A DNA stretch of 64,000 nucleotides from the NCBI GenBank assembly GCA_963849105.1, contig CAWKGD010000003.1, positions 558,001-622,000 of the forward strand, given 5' to 3'. The notes below the pieces were generated by a model, which did not search any database, was not told the DNA's origin, and saw nothing but the letters and a program-made list of their open reading frames with translations. A program made the translations under genes and the position numbers. Position 1 is the first letter of the stretch. Each line of letters opens with the position of its first letter. Origin of the DNA: CAVRXQ01 sp963849105. GTDB taxonomy: Bacteria > Actinomycetota > Acidimicrobiia > Acidimicrobiales > Bog-793. Positions 35,335-44,383 of this stretch are shown one piece after another.

Positions 35335-35817
35335 CTAACGCTGAGCGGCCCGTTGCCGCGAGGTGAGGAACATGATGACGAGGTACGAGACCAAGGCGAA
35401 AGCCCACGACATCGCCATCCCCATCGACGCGCCGTTCTCGCCGCTGCCGACGAAGCGCGCCCCAGAGACAGATGCGCTGAGGAGATTGGCGAAACCGAAG
35501 ATCGCCAAGGCCATCAGCCCCCAGCGGCGGGTAGCCGCTGCGCGCAGCGCCAGGCCCAGGCCGATGACGACGAGCGCCAAGCCAAGCGAAGCGTGGATCG
35601 AGAGCCCGACAGGGCCGTTGGCAACGGCCCGTGCGAAGGCGGTCGCACCGCTTGCTCCCTTGTCCTGCGTCGGCAGCGTCGGGACGAACAGGTTCACCCC
35701 GATGCCGAGGACGTACTGCACGAGGAGGACGAGACACATGACGAAGGACGCTCGCCGCATCGTCGAGAGCGGAGTGCGGCCAGCCCGGGGGGCCGGGGCA
35801 GATTCAATCGCCGTCAT
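35335..35817 (-). CDS. Four-helix membrane protein
   Basis: 160 residues with helices at about 25-45, 70-92, 98-118 and 130-150. AGGAGG ends 5 nt before the ATG. It lies 15 nt upstream of the UbiB-like gene and 41 nt downstream of the DHA2 exporter gene, so all three may be one operon. No domain recognised; the layout resembles small DUF-type actinobacterial membrane proteins. Confidence 0.65.
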   Translation of the reverse strand: MTAIESAPAPRAGRTPLSTMRRASFVMCLVLLVQYVLGIGVNLFVPTLPTQDKGASGATAFARAVANGPVGLSIHASLGLALVVIGLGLALRAAATRRWGLMALAIFGFANLLSASVSGARFVGSGENGASMGMAMSWAFALVSYLVIMFLTSRQRAAQR

Positions 35818-35858
35818 TTCGTCCTCCTCGAGGCGCGAAGGGCCGTACGTGACGTGTG

Positions 35859-37541
35859 TCAGGGCTGTAGGGCCGGTGCGGCGGCCGAGGTGGTGGCGAC
35901 CACGGGCGCCGCTGACCGCGCGCCCTGCCAGTCGGCGGCGCTCGGCGCGGCCGACTCATCGACTTGTGCGAGCGGTCCGAAGCGGAGGACGGTCCCACAG
36001 ATCAGCGCCCCAGCGGCCCAGATGGCCGCGACCCACCAGAACGTCACGTGGTAGCTGTGCAACGCGGCCTGGCCGGCCAGCTGCTTGGTCGCGTGACCGT
36101 GCACGAAGCCGCCAGTCTGGGCGTGGGCGACGATGAATGCCGAGATGGCGCCGGCGAAGATCGTGTTGAGCAGGGAGGTGCCGATTGATCCGCCGAGTTG
36201 ATTCCCGGTGTTGAGGGTGGCCGACGCAACACCCGTGTCCCGGGGTGGTACGCGGGAGGTGCCGGTGTCGGCGACGGGAGCGAAGATGAGTCCGAGCCCG
36301 ATCCCCACGAGCAGCACGGACGGCAGGATGTCGGCGGCGTAGCCGGCGTGCGGGCCGAGCTTCGTCAACAGCGCGGCCGAGGTCCCACCGAGCAGCATCC
36401 CCAGTGCCACGAGCGGCTTCGGCCCGATGCGTGGCATCAGCCCGATGTTGGCGATGTTTCCGATGATCATCACCCCGCCGACCATCGGGAGGAAGGCGAG
36501 CCCGGTCTTTAGTGGGGAGAAGCCGAGGTTCTGCTGCATGTAGTAGTTGAGGAACAACAAGATGCCGAACATCCCGGCGCCGCCGAAGAGCATCGCCAGG
36601 TACGCGCCAGCGCGATTGCGGTCAGCGACGATGCGCGGCGGAAGGAGCGGCTCGGGAGCGCGCGTCTGCCAGAACACGAACGAGGAGATCAGGGCGGCGC
36701 CAGCGACGAGGAAGCCCCACGTCGACGGCGTGCTCCAGCTGTGGGTCGCGGCGTTGGAGAAGCCGTAGACGATGGAGAACATGCCGCCCGAGACGAGCAG
36801 CGCCCCGGGGAGGTCCAGGCGCGGGCGGCCAAAGGAGGCCTGGCGTCCGATCAGGATGATGGCCCCGAAGACCGCCACGGCGGCGAAGATGTCGTTGACG
36901 TAGAGGCACCAGCGCCAGGACAGATACTCCGTCAAGAGCCCCCCGAGCACGAGGCCGACAGCGCCCCCGGCGCCGGCGACGGCGCCGTAGACGCCGAACG
37001 CCTTCCGGCGGTCGCCCGGGTCGGTGAAGGTGGTGGCGAGAAGGGACAGCGCGGACGGGGCGAGGAGCGCGGCGAAGGCGCCCTGAACGGCGCGCGCGCT
37101 GGCGAGCATGGCAAAGCTCGTCGCGGCACCGCCGACCGCCGACGCGGCAGCGAAGCCGATCAGCCCGGCGATGAACGTCCTCTTCCGCCCGAGCAGGTCC
37201 GAAAGCTTGCCGCCGAGCAGCAGGAGGCTGCCGAACGCGAGTGCGTAGGCCGTGACGACCCACTGGCGGTCGGCAAGAGAGAAGTGGAGCGAGCGCTGTG
37301 CCGAGGGCAGCGCAATGTTCATGACCGTCGCGTCGAGCACGATCATCAGCTGCGCGATCGCAATGATGACCAAAATCAGCCAGCGCTGGGGGCTGTTAGC
37401 GAGCGCCCCACCGTCCGGCGACCCGCCTCCACCTGCGGGCCACTGCCCGCCTGTGGCTCTTGCGGTGGCTGGAGCGACCTCCCCCGGCGCCGGCCAAGAC
37501 GCGCCCATCCGTGTGTTTCCCGAGACTCCGGTGTCTGTCAT
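35859..37541 (-). CDS. MFS drug exporter, DHA2 (EmrB/QacA) family
   Basis: 560 residues and 14 predicted helices. Motif D1 (LDATVMNIALPSAQ) in helix 1 and motif A (GGKLSDLLGRKR) between helices 2 and 3 are clear. The N-terminal 50 residues are polar and Pro/Gly-rich. The ATG at 37541 is preferred because AAAGGAGG lies 7 nt upstream. It is divergent from the pirin gene; the space between carries four TGTTGAC-type operators, one of them within 100 nt of this start, so a MarR protein (38800) probably represses it. Confidence 0.85.
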   Translation of the reverse strand: MTDTGVSGNTRMGASWPAPGEVAPATARATGGQWPAGGGGSPDGGALANSPQRWLILVIIAIAQLMIVLDATVMNIALPSAQRSLHFSLADRQWVVTAYALAFGSLLLLGGKLSDLLGRKRTFIAGLIGFAAASAVGGAATSFAMLASARAVQGAFAALLAPSALSLLATTFTDPGDRRKAFGVYGAVAGAGGAVGLVLGGLLTEYLSWRWCLYVNDIFAAVAVFGAIILIGRQASFGRPRLDLPGALLVSGGMFSIVYGFSNAATHSWSTPSTWGFLVAGAALISSFVFWQTRAPEPLLPPRIVADRNRAGAYLAMLFGGAGMFGILLFLNYYMQQNLGFSPLKTGLAFLPMVGGVMIIGNIANIGLMPRIGPKPLVALGMLLGGTSAALLTKLGPHAGYAADILPSVLLVGIGLGLIFAPVADTGTSRVPPRDTGVASATLNTGNQLGGSIGTSLLNTIFAGAISAFIVAHAQTGGFVHGHATKQLAGQAALHSYHVTFWWVAAIWAAGALICGTVLRFGPLAQVDESAAPSAADWQGARSAAPVVATTSAAAPALQP

Positions 37542-37591
37542 CACTCTGCCTCCTTTGGCCTCAGTGGCTCTTGGAAACCTTCGCCACCGCG

Positions 37592-37636
37592 TGACATGTC
37601 AACAATATCCAACTCTGAGGATATGTCAACAAAATT
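37592..37636. promoter_or_regulatory. MarR-type operator sites next to the exporter gene
   Basis: TGACATGTCAACA (37592-37604) and ATATGTCAACA (37621-37631) share the GTCAACA half-site with the sites at 37731, 37780 and 38766. They sit 50-90 nt upstream of the exporter start. Confidence 0.5.
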
Positions 37637-37730
37637 CGACTCAGAAGTTAAAGGTCCCTGATAAACGAGTCGTCAGCGCCGCCGCAGGGATTGGGGCCGT
37701 GCGCGGAACCCGACACCCAGGGTCATCCGG

Positions 37731-37760
37731 TGACGTGTCAACAGGACTGTTGACACGTCA
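37731..37760. promoter_or_regulatory. Perfect 30-bp palindromic operator
   Basis: TGACGTGTCAACAG and CTGTTGACACGTCA are exact inverse complements, 14 bp each, with GA between. It contains two copies of GTCAACA facing each other and is the strongest member of the operator set between the exporter and pirin genes. Confidence 0.6.
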
Positions 37761-37779
37761 ACCATCTGCCTCTAGTCTC

Positions 37780-37799
37780 TTTGTTGACGTAGCAACAAA
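37780..37799. promoter_or_regulatory. Third operator, upstream of the pirin gene
   Basis: TTTGTTG-ACGTAG-CAACAAA is an inverted repeat with 7-bp arms, 81 nt before the pirin ATG. The TGTTGAC core matches the other sites. Confidence 0.55.
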
Positions 37800-37880
37800 C
37801 CGCTCTAACTCAGCGAACAGAACGGCGGGAAAGACGCGTCGACAGCTGCGCTTGCACCAGACACGAGAGAGGAGCCTGGG

Positions 37881-38732
37881 ATGTCGGTCGAGCTGTCAGC
37901 CGCAATCGCCGCGATGCCGCGCCAACTCCCGGGCTTTGTTTCGCTGCGCTACGTCGACCTCGAGCGGCTCGGAGTCTCGGCATCGCCGCTCGCTGTGCTC
38001 GACGACTTCCGTGTGCGAGACATGCCGTTCTCGCCGCATCCGCATGCGGGATTCGCCGCGGTCACGTACGTGTTTGAGGACTCGGAATGCGGTGTGCGCA
38101 GCCGCACTTCTTCAGGCGTCGACCTCACAGTCGAGCCCGGTGGAATCGTCTGGACTGAGTCTGGCAGCGGCGTGGTGCACGAGGAGATCCCCGCCGAGAA
38201 AGGGCGCGAGCTGCACGGGATTCAGCTCTTCGTGAACGTCGGTTCGATGCACAAGCTCGCGGCACCGCGGGTACTGCACCTACAGCCAGATCACGTACCG
38301 GTCTTTCACACTCACGATGATGAGCGCGTCCGGGTCGTCGTCGGATCCTTCGACGGGGTGGTTTCACCCCTCGTCCCAATCGAGCCGTTCACGCTCCTCG
38401 ACGCAGAACTTCAACGGGAGACCTCAACCGATCTCCCACGGTCCCACAATGCGGTGATCTACGTCCTCTCAGGAAGTCTCGTGATTCGCGCCGGCGGCTG
38501 CGACCAGGAAGTGGACGGCGGCCATGCGATCGCACTTCGTGGCAACGGTGCCGGAGTGACCATCAAGAGCCTCCCTCGAGCACATTTCCTCTTTCTGTCC
38601 GGCGTAGAGATCGACGAGCCCGTCGTCGCTGAGGGGCCGTTCATCATGAACGATGTCGCTCAGATCGAGTCCGCGATCGCTCGATACCGGTCTGGTGCGA
38701 TGGGAGAACTGGCGCCTCTATCGCGTCGATGA
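37881..38732 (+). CDS. Pirin-family cupin protein
   Basis: 283 residues. The N-terminal cupin has the pirin metal site: HPHAGFAAVTYVFE (H53, H55) and WTESGSGVVHEE with the second His and Glu. The C-terminal cupin is less conserved, as usual (VIYVLSGSLVIRAGG). Bacterial pirins act as redox sensors or quercetin dioxygenases. GAGAGGAG precedes the ATG. It is likely co-regulated with the divergent exporter and the following MarR gene, pointing to a response to a phenolic or redox-active compound (inference). Confidence 0.85.
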   Translation: MSVELSAAIAAMPRQLPGFVSLRYVDLERLGVSASPLAVLDDFRVRDMPFSPHPHAGFAAVTYVFEDSECGVRSRTSSGVDLTVEPGGIVWTESGSGVVHEEIPAEKGRELHGIQLFVNVGSMHKLAAPRVLHLQPDHVPVFHTHDDERVRVVVGSFDGVVSPLVPIEPFTLLDAELQRETSTDLPRSHNAVIYVLSGSLVIRAGGCDQEVDGGHAIALRGNGAGVTIKSLPRAHFLFLSGVEIDEPVVAEGPFIMNDVAQIESAIARYRSGAMGELAPLSRR

Positions 38733-38765
38733 ACATCGAACGAACGCTGCCTAGTTCTGTGGTCG

Positions 38766-38791
38766 TGACACATCAACAAAGCCTGTATACT
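38766..38791 (+). promoter_or_regulatory. Self-controlled promoter of the MarR gene
   Basis: TGACACATCAACAAA (38766-38780) matches the operator set upstream; TATACT (38786-38791) is a good -10 box 8 nt before the ATG at 38800. The operator takes the place of the -35 region, so binding would block transcription. Confidence 0.55.
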
Positions 38792-38799
38792 GGGCAAAT

Positions 38800-39264
38800 A
38801 TGGAGCCGAGGTGGTTGGACGTGCGAGAAATGAGGGCCTGGAGCGGCTTTCATCAGATGCGCCAGCAGCTGATCGCCCACTTGGCAAGGGAACTCGGTAA
38901 GAACAGCGCTCTCACCGAAGCGGACTACGCCGTGCTCGTCAACGTGTCCGAGGCGCCAGGGCGAAGGATCCGTTCACGTGATCTCGGCAGCAAGCTCGGG
39001 TGGGAGCGCAGCCGACTTTCGCACCAAATCGCCCGCATGGAAGCGAGAGGCACGGTGCAGCGCGCCGACTGCGAGGACGACGCGCGCGGCTTCGACATCG
39101 TGCTAACCGATGCGGGACTCGCAGCGATCGAGGCCGCAGCGCCGATCCATCTTGAGACGGTCCGGCACTGCTTTGCTGACCTTCTGAGCCCCGAACAGCT
39201 CGACACGCTCGGCGACATTGCAGAGACGATCACCAAGCACCTCGCCACAGAACACTCCGACTGA
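38800..39264 (+). CDS. MarR-family regulator
   Basis: 154 residues. The winged helix is complete: ALTEADYAVLVNVSEAPGR, SRDLGSKLGWERSRLSHQIARMEARG and the DARGFDIVLTDAG wing. Helices at both ends form the dimer interface. It is 67 nt after the pirin gene and has its own promoter. Operators of the TGTTGAC type occur here and before the pirin and exporter genes, which makes this protein the likely repressor of all three. Confidence 0.85.
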   Translation: MEPRWLDVREMRAWSGFHQMRQQLIAHLARELGKNSALTEADYAVLVNVSEAPGRRIRSRDLGSKLGWERSRLSHQIARMEARGTVQRADCEDDARGFDIVLTDAGLAAIEAAAPIHLETVRHCFADLLSPEQLDTLGDIAETITKHLATEHSD

Positions 39265-39454
39265 CTGTCAGCGGCTCAGCATCAGAGCGGCTTTGCTCAT
39301 TGCCGCGAGTTTGCCCTGAGCAGAAGGCCAGACTCCTTAGCTTGTTGCTCGAAGGTCGAGACTCCCCAGATGGCCGCTGAGCCGGCGTTGGGGGCACGTC
39401 ACCGTTCGCCGCTTGGAAGACCGCAAGATCGTCAGCCCAGTGAGATCAATGAGA

Positions 39455-39826
39455 TCACTGGATGCCGAAGCTGTTGACCCTCTCGGGGTAGATGCGAATG
39501 AAAGAGTCGCCAAAGCCCGGACCGAGAGTTGCTCCACCGATTCTTACTGCCTCGGCGCGGCCACGAATCTCGAGCATGCGGGGGGTCCAAGGGTCAATCG
39601 ACACGAGATCGTCGACGACTATCGCGGCCCAGGGGTTGGCCTGGACGTCGCGATACTTCTTGGTCGTCGCGACAGCGTGTCCGCCGACGTCGATGGTGCC
39701 GAGCTCGTCGTTGTAGCGAAATGAAGTTGGCACCACGTGCGGCTTGCCGTCCGCACCAGCGGTCGCGAGCCGGCCCAGTCGCTGGCCGGCTAGGTACTCG
39801 ATCTGCGCAGTTGTCAACTCAGTCAT
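39455..39826 (-). CDS. PPOX-class F420-dependent oxidoreductase
   Basis: 123 residues. The split-barrel flavin/deazaflavin fold is clear: LGRLATAGADGKPHVVPTSF, VDVGGHAV-like strand IDVGGHAV, KYRDVQANPWAAIVVDD and a C-terminal IRIYPERVNSFG. The family uses reduced cofactor F420, found in actinobacteria, to reduce biliverdin-like compounds or drugs. It is a typical single-domain protein and stands alone. Confidence 0.85.
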   Translation of the reverse strand: MTELTTAQIEYLAGQRLGRLATAGADGKPHVVPTSFRYNDELGTIDVGGHAVATTKKYRDVQANPWAAIVVDDLVSIDPWTPRMLEIRGRAEAVRIGGATLGPGFGDSFIRIYPERVNSFGIQ

Positions 39827-40126
39827 GCTCTTGTCAACCCACCGGGCAATCCGTCTAATCCCTGTGACCGAATACCGGGCAGGTTGCGACTGAGTGGTCC
39901 GCTCGGGTCGGGGACACTGCGAGCACAGAGCTCCTCGCGCGTCATGGGACGGCTACTCTCTCCATCTTCAAGCTCAGCGGCCCGCTCGCGCGACATTGAG
40001 TGCAACGAGGTGCCGCTGAGCAACGCTGGGCGCACTTCGGTGGTGGGACCCGACCGGCGCTTTGGGACACACACCGCCGACAAGGAGTGGCACGACGCGG
40101 GCGCTGTCGAGGTTGACGATGCAGCA
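39827..40126. other. Gap between PPOX and anti-sigma genes
   Basis: A 86-codon frame on the minus strand downstream of the anti-sigma gene is not convincing. No other feature seen. Confidence 0.3.
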
Positions 40127-40381
40127 CTACTCGGATCGCCATCGCCGATAAAGCTCGATGAAGTCCCGTCTCGCTTCCGGGCTCAGGTCATCGGGTTCGA
40201 CCGCGCCGGTCAATTGGATAGTCATCCTGATTTGATCGAGGTAGGCCGCGCAGTTGAGGCACCCACGAAGGTGGGCCTCAAAGCGGCGGCGTTCGCGAGG
40301 AGAAAGCGCCCCTTCGAGGTAGTCGGTGACGAGTTCGACCGCCTGCTGACACACGATGTCCTTCCGTCGGAGTGACAACAT
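40127..40381 (-). CDS. Anti-sigma factor, zinc-binding (ZAS) type
   Basis: 84 residues. The ZAS signature H-x3-C-x2-C is present (HLRGCLNC) with an upstream Cys in VCQQAVELVTDYLEG. It has no membrane anchor, so it is a soluble sensor as in RsrA-like proteins. The ATG lies 3 nt after the stop of the ECF sigma gene, the usual pair arrangement. Confidence 0.85.
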   Translation of the reverse strand: MLSLRRKDIVCQQAVELVTDYLEGALSPRERRRFEAHLRGCLNCAAYLDQIRMTIQLTGAVEPDDLSPEARRDFIELYRRWRSE

Positions 40382-40384
40382 CGG

Positions 40385-40972
40385 TCAGCTCTTCTCCATC
40401 TCGGCCTCAAGGATCTCTCGCAAGCGTGACCGACCCCGGTGTAACAGGATCCGCTGATTACCGCTGCTGATGCGGAGCACGGCGCACGTCTCATCATTGG
40501 AGAGCCCCTCTACGTCGCGCAATAAGACGACCTGACGCTGACGCGGGGGCAGATTGTCGAGAGCAGATTTGAGGATCGGCCACCAAGTGATGGCGTCGAG
40601 ACGGTTCTCGCTTTCCTCCACCCAGCGTTCGAGGGGATCGGCCCATTGGCCCTGAGCGTCGAAGCGGGCCGGATCGACGGAGTGCAGCGCCTCGAGTGGC
40701 GCGTTCGGGTGCTCTCGGGAGCCAGCGGAGAATGCTCGATTGACGAGGATCCGGAACAGCCACGTCTTGAACGACGAACGCCCCTCGAAGTTTTCGATCC
40801 CGCGAACTACACCCATCCACGTGTCCTGGACTGCCTCCTCTGCCACTTCGTGGTTGGCGACCATCGAGCAGGCGAGTCGAAGCATGGGCTGGTGGTAGCG
40901 CGACACCAACATCATGAACGCCTCCTCGTCACCGTTGCGCAAGCGGCTCAGCAACTCGACGTCCGTCTCCAC
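40385..40972 (-). CDS. ECF RNA polymerase sigma factor
   Basis: 195 residues. Region 2 (about 15-85: FMMLVSRYHQPMLRLACSM, QDTWMGVVRGIENFEG, SSFKTWLFRILVNRA) and region 4 (about 130-190: LDNLPPRQRQVVLLRDVEGLSNDETCAVL) are intact. The linker between them is longer than usual (about 45 residues). A GTG start is used. Paired with the ZAS anti-sigma gene; a Cys/His zinc site suggests oxidative or thiol stress. Divergent from the secreted propeller gene, which may belong to its regulon (inference). Confidence 0.85.
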   Translation of the reverse strand: METDVELLSRLRNGDEEAFMMLVSRYHQPMLRLACSMVANHEVAEEAVQDTWMGVVRGIENFEGRSSFKTWLFRILVNRAFSAGSREHPNAPLEALHSVDPARFDAQGQWADPLERWVEESENRLDAITWWPILKSALDNLPPRQRQVVLLRDVEGLSNDETCAVLRISSGNQRILLHRGRSRLREILEAEMEKS

Positions 40973-41194
40973 GGCTGGAAGCGTAGGACCTGACGATTCG
41001 GTTACCGGATCGCGCGCGCATACGGCCTTTCTTTTTTCGATATCTCTTCATTGCCTAACGACCCGACGTCTTCGGCGACGACGCGGAGTTGCAGCCGAAA
41101 CGAGTCGAGGGTGCGCGTTGGTCTTCGCGTAACGCTTTGCCGGCTCCCGAAGACCGTAGTTCTAGAGGTTGAACTTCGGACCGAAGGAGACGCA

Positions 41195-42352
41195 ATGAGG
41201 AGATTTGTCCGACTGGCCATCGGTGCCGGTGTGGTACTGGGGTTCTCGGCTTGGATCGCACCATTCGCCGGTGCGGCAGGGGTCCAGGTCGGCGGACCTC
41301 TTTTCGAACAAGGCGGCAGTCACGTCGTCTTCGTGCAGACCGACAACACCGCGGGTAACCAGGTCGTTGCCTACGACCGTGCCGACAACGGCACTCTGAC
41401 CTTGGCGAACACCTATAACACCGACGGGTTGGGTGGCGCGCTGAACGGAGCGCAGGTCGACTACTTGGCCTCGCAAGGCTCGCTTACCTACGACCCACGC
41501 AACGATCTGCTCTACGCCGTGAACGCTGGCAACAACACCGTTTCGGTCTTCTCGGTCCGGGGCGACCAGCTCACGCTGCGCCAGGTCGTGAACTCGGGTG
41601 GGACCTTCCCTGTGAGCGTTGCGGTGCACGGAGACCTTGTCTACGTCCTCAACGCCGAGGGCGCTGGATCGCTCCAAGGGTATTTCGTTGCGTTCGGCCG
41701 ACTGTTCCCCATCCCGGGATCGAATCGGTCTCTCGGCTTGACGCCGGTGACGAACGCAAATCAATTCACCAACACCCCCGGACAGGTCGCCTTCTCGCCG
41801 GACGGCTCCCAACTGATCGTCACGACGAAGATGAACGGCAACGACATCGACGTCTTCCGAGTCGGCTTCCTCGGGTTGCTGTCATCATCCCCGGTGGTGA
41901 ACTCTGAGCCCGGTACGGTCCCCTTCGGCGTCACCTTCGATTCGGCGGGCCACCTCGTCGTCGCCGACGCGGGCACCAACGCCGCCTTGTCCACCTTCAC
42001 CCTCAACGGGGATGGAACCGTCACCCTCATTGACTCCGTCGGCACCAGCCAGCCAGCAACGTGTTGGGTCGCAGAAGCCCAAGGGTTCTTTTATGCGTCC
42101 AACGCTGGAGGCCCATCACTAAGCGGTTTCCAGGACAGCGCCAACGGCCAGCTCACCCTGCTCGGGAAGACGACTACCGACCCGGGAACGGTCGACGCTT
42201 CAGCGTCGGCCAACGGGCGGTTCCTCTACGTGCAGACCGGAGGGAAGGGCATCGTTGACGAGTTCCAGGTCAATGCGAACGGATCCCTCACCGAGATCGG
42301 ATCCGTCACGGTGACCGACGCTGTGGGCGGCGAGGGCATCGTCGCTTTCTAG
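41195..42352 (+). CDS. Secreted beta-propeller protein, lactonase-like
   Basis: 385 residues. A signal peptide (about 1-27, AIGAGVVLGFSAWIAPFAGA) precedes repeats of the YVTN/lactonase type: LLYAVNAGNNTVSVFSV, LVYVLNAEGAG, GQVAFSPDGSQLIVTT, FGVTFDSAGHLVVADAG, FFYASNAGG. About seven blades can be counted, as in 6-phosphogluconolactonase-like propellers, but the protein is exported, so a sugar-lactone role is unlikely. GAAGGAGA fixes the ATG at 41195. Followed by a hairpin terminator. Confidence 0.8.
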   Translation: MRRFVRLAIGAGVVLGFSAWIAPFAGAAGVQVGGPLFEQGGSHVVFVQTDNTAGNQVVAYDRADNGTLTLANTYNTDGLGGALNGAQVDYLASQGSLTYDPRNDLLYAVNAGNNTVSVFSVRGDQLTLRQVVNSGGTFPVSVAVHGDLVYVLNAEGAGSLQGYFVAFGRLFPIPGSNRSLGLTPVTNANQFTNTPGQVAFSPDGSQLIVTTKMNGNDIDVFRVGFLGLLSSSPVVNSEPGTVPFGVTFDSAGHLVVADAGTNAALSTFTLNGDGTVTLIDSVGTSQPATCWVAEAQGFFYASNAGGPSLSGFQDSANGQLTLLGKTTTDPGTVDASASANGRFLYVQTGGKGIVDEFQVNANGSLTEIGSVTVTDAVGGEGIVAF

Positions 42353-42360
42353 CCCGCGCT

Positions 42361-42397
42361 ATCGGCGGCGTCCGCCAGTACGTCGGGCGCCGCCGAT
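42361..42397 (+). terminator. Stem-loop after the propeller gene
   Basis: ATCGGCGGCG (42361-42370) and CGCCGCCGAT (42388-42397) are perfect 10-bp arms with a 17-nt loop, 8 nt after the stop codon. There is no T-run, as is common in high-G+C actinobacteria. Confidence 0.6.
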
Positions 42398-42843
42398 CAA
42401 CACCCAGGGTTCGCGAGACGGGCGTCCGAGCTGTTCTGGGACGGGCGCCCGAAGGAGAACCTCGATGGGCGGGCCGCACTCGCTACCGACTCGATCGCCC
42501 AACAGAAACCGATCGGGCTCAATCGATGTTGCCGTGCCAAATCGATTCTTTCGTCGCGGCGCAAGTGGCGGCTCTCGAATAATCGTGCAGATGTACCTGC
42601 TCTAGCAAACTCGGAGTTCGGCGCTTCGCGTCAATCGGCAGTTACCGAGACTTACATCTCCCCACTCTCGCCGCGAATCTCAGCGCGCTGTATTAGTCAT
42701 GCCGCCGGCTTCCATCCGCCGATCAGCATGCGGTCGATGGCGATGGTGCAGCGAGCGCCCTGCTCGCGGGGAGGGGTCTCTCCTTCGCCGTTGTCGGAAC
42801 CAGGCCTCAAATCAGCTTGCTAATGCCATGGCGCGTTGCCGAG
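42398..42843. other. Non-coding gap
   Basis: Nothing recognisable in 446 bases between the terminator and the peroxiredoxin-like gene, whose stop is at 42844. Confidence 0.4.
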
Positions 42844-43503
42844 TCAGTCGCTTGCTGACAGGGCCTGCAATGCGGCCTCGACGTCGGCCGGTTCGGCTCG
42901 GACGCGCCAGTCAGCAGAGACGAACGCCGCGCGGACGATCCCATCACAGTCGATGACAAAGGTCGCAGGAACGGGTAAGGAGCGCGAGTGGTCAGCGTTC
43001 TGATTGGCGGGATCGTTCTGGAATACGTTCACCTGGAGGTCTTCGAGGTCCCCCGCCAGGGCGAACTGCACCTTGTAGGCGCGGATCACCTCCTGATCGA
43101 GGTCGCTTAGGACGGGGAAGGCGAGTTCGTGCTTCTCGATGAGCGAGAGGCTGTGATCAGGTGCCTGAGGGCTGATAGCGACGAGCGAGGCGCCGAGCTC
43201 GCGGAAGCGGGGCAGCGCCGCCTGCAGGCCTCGCAGCTGGATGTTGCAATACGGGCACCACTCGCCTCGGTAGAAAACCACGACGACAGGTCCCTTTTGG
43301 ATGAGATCTGTCAGTGTCACCGACTGTCCGAGAGCGTCGGGCAGGGCGAAATTCGGTGCGTGGTCACCGATGGCGAGGCCGGGAGCGACGCCCGACGCAT
43401 CGATGTCGCCGACTCCGGCCTCGATACGCGAAGCGATCGCGTCGGGGATGTTGGCGGTGATCTCATCGAGCTGGGGTTGGAGTGTGGGAACGGTAGTGGA
43501 CAC
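42844..43503 (-). CDS. Peroxiredoxin-like protein (AhpC/TSA family)
   Basis: 219 residues. The thioredoxin-fold core has VVVVFYRGEWCPYCNIQL with a CxxC pair in place of the single peroxidatic Cys, then LVAISPQ and the cis-Pro loop PVPATFVIDCDG. An N-terminal helical extension (about 40 residues) is typical of this peroxiredoxin-like subfamily. The GTG start has GAGGAG upstream. Cytosolic thiol peroxidase or thioredoxin-like reductant is likely. Confidence 0.8.
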   Translation of the reverse strand: MSTTVPTLQPQLDEITANIPDAIASRIEAGVGDIDASGVAPGLAIGDHAPNFALPDALGQSVTLTDLIQKGPVVVVFYRGEWCPYCNIQLRGLQAALPRFRELGASLVAISPQAPDHSLSLIEKHELAFPVLSDLDQEVIRAYKVQFALAGDLEDLQVNVFQNDPANQNADHSRSLPVPATFVIDCDGIVRAAFVSADWRVRAEPADVEAALQALSASD

Positions 43504-43714
43504 AGGTTCTCCTCGGGCAGAATGCGATGCCGTCTACTCGAGACGGTACCGGCCGGACTGCAATTACGTTGCAGGGCGCCGGCTGAAAGTGCAGAACGAT
43601 GGCGCGCAACCGGCGGTCAGGGGCACCTTCGAGTCGCTGCTCAGGAGAATGTTTAGGGGCACCCAACCAAAGGCACGCGTTGAATCGCTGTGGCCCTGCA
43701 AGAGGGCGTCGCTT

Positions 43715-44383
43715 TCAGGTTGTTCGAGTCAGGCCATGCCGATACGCGTAGGTGACCGCCTGAGCACGATCGCGCACACCGGTCTTGGTGAAGATGTGGT
43801 TGACGTGACTCTTGACCGTCGCCTCGGTCACCACTAGGCGTCCGGCGATCTCGGCGTTCGAGAGGCCCTCGGCGATGAGGGTGAGCACTTCGGCTTCGCG
43901 CTCAGTGAGTCCGTCGGGCAGATCTGGCGCGCGACGGTCTGCTGCGACGGTCGTCGAGGCGGCAATCGCGTCGAGGACATGGCGCTGCACCGCTGGGTCG
44001 ATCGCCGCTTCGCCGTGCTTTACCGCGGTGATCGCCTGCGCGATCTCTTCGGCACCGGCGTCCTTGGTGAGAAAGCCGCGCGCGCCTGCCCGAAGCGCGT
44101 CGAGAACCGAGCGGTCGTCGGCATAAGTGGTGAGCACAATGACATTGATGCTGGGACGGGAGTCGTGCAGGCGCCGCGTCGCCTCGACGCCGTCGCAACG
44201 GGGCATACGCAAGTCCATCAGCACGATGTCGGGCTCGAGCTCGGTCGCAAGGGTCAGTGCCTCTTCCCCGTCGGAGGCCGTTCCGACGACCTCCACCGCG
44301 TCGATCAACCCAAGCAGCAGCACGAGACCTTCGCGTACGACGCGCTGGTCGTCCGCGATCAACACGCGCGTCGGCGCGCTCAC
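43715..44383 (-). CDS. NarL/LuxR-type response regulator
   Basis: 222 residues. The receiver has phosphorylated Asp in DIVLMDLRMP and conserved Lys in GFLTKDAGAEE; the output domain is a LuxR HTH (LTEREAEVLTLIAEGLSNAEI, ATVKSHVNHIFTKTG). The GTG at 44383 overlaps the kinase TGA by 4 nt and is preferred over a GTG 12 nt upstream. Encoded with the histidine kinase and next to ABC exporter genes that it probably activates. Confidence 0.85.
   Translation of the reverse strand: MSAPTRVLIADDQRVVREGLVLLLGLIDAVEVVGTASDGEEALTLATELEPDIVLMDLRMPRCDGVEATRRLHDSRPSINVIVLTTYADDRSVLDALRAGARGFLTKDAGAEEIAQAITAVKHGEAAIDPAVQRHVLDAIAASTTVAADRRAPDLPDGLTEREAEVLTLIAEGLSNAEIAGRLVVTEATVKSHVNHIFTKTGVRDRAQAVTYAYRHGLTRTT

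Noticed and set aside
39823..40083. 86-codon minus-strand frame after the anti-sigma gene
   Set aside because: No start signal, no recognisable fold, composition near random for this G+C content.
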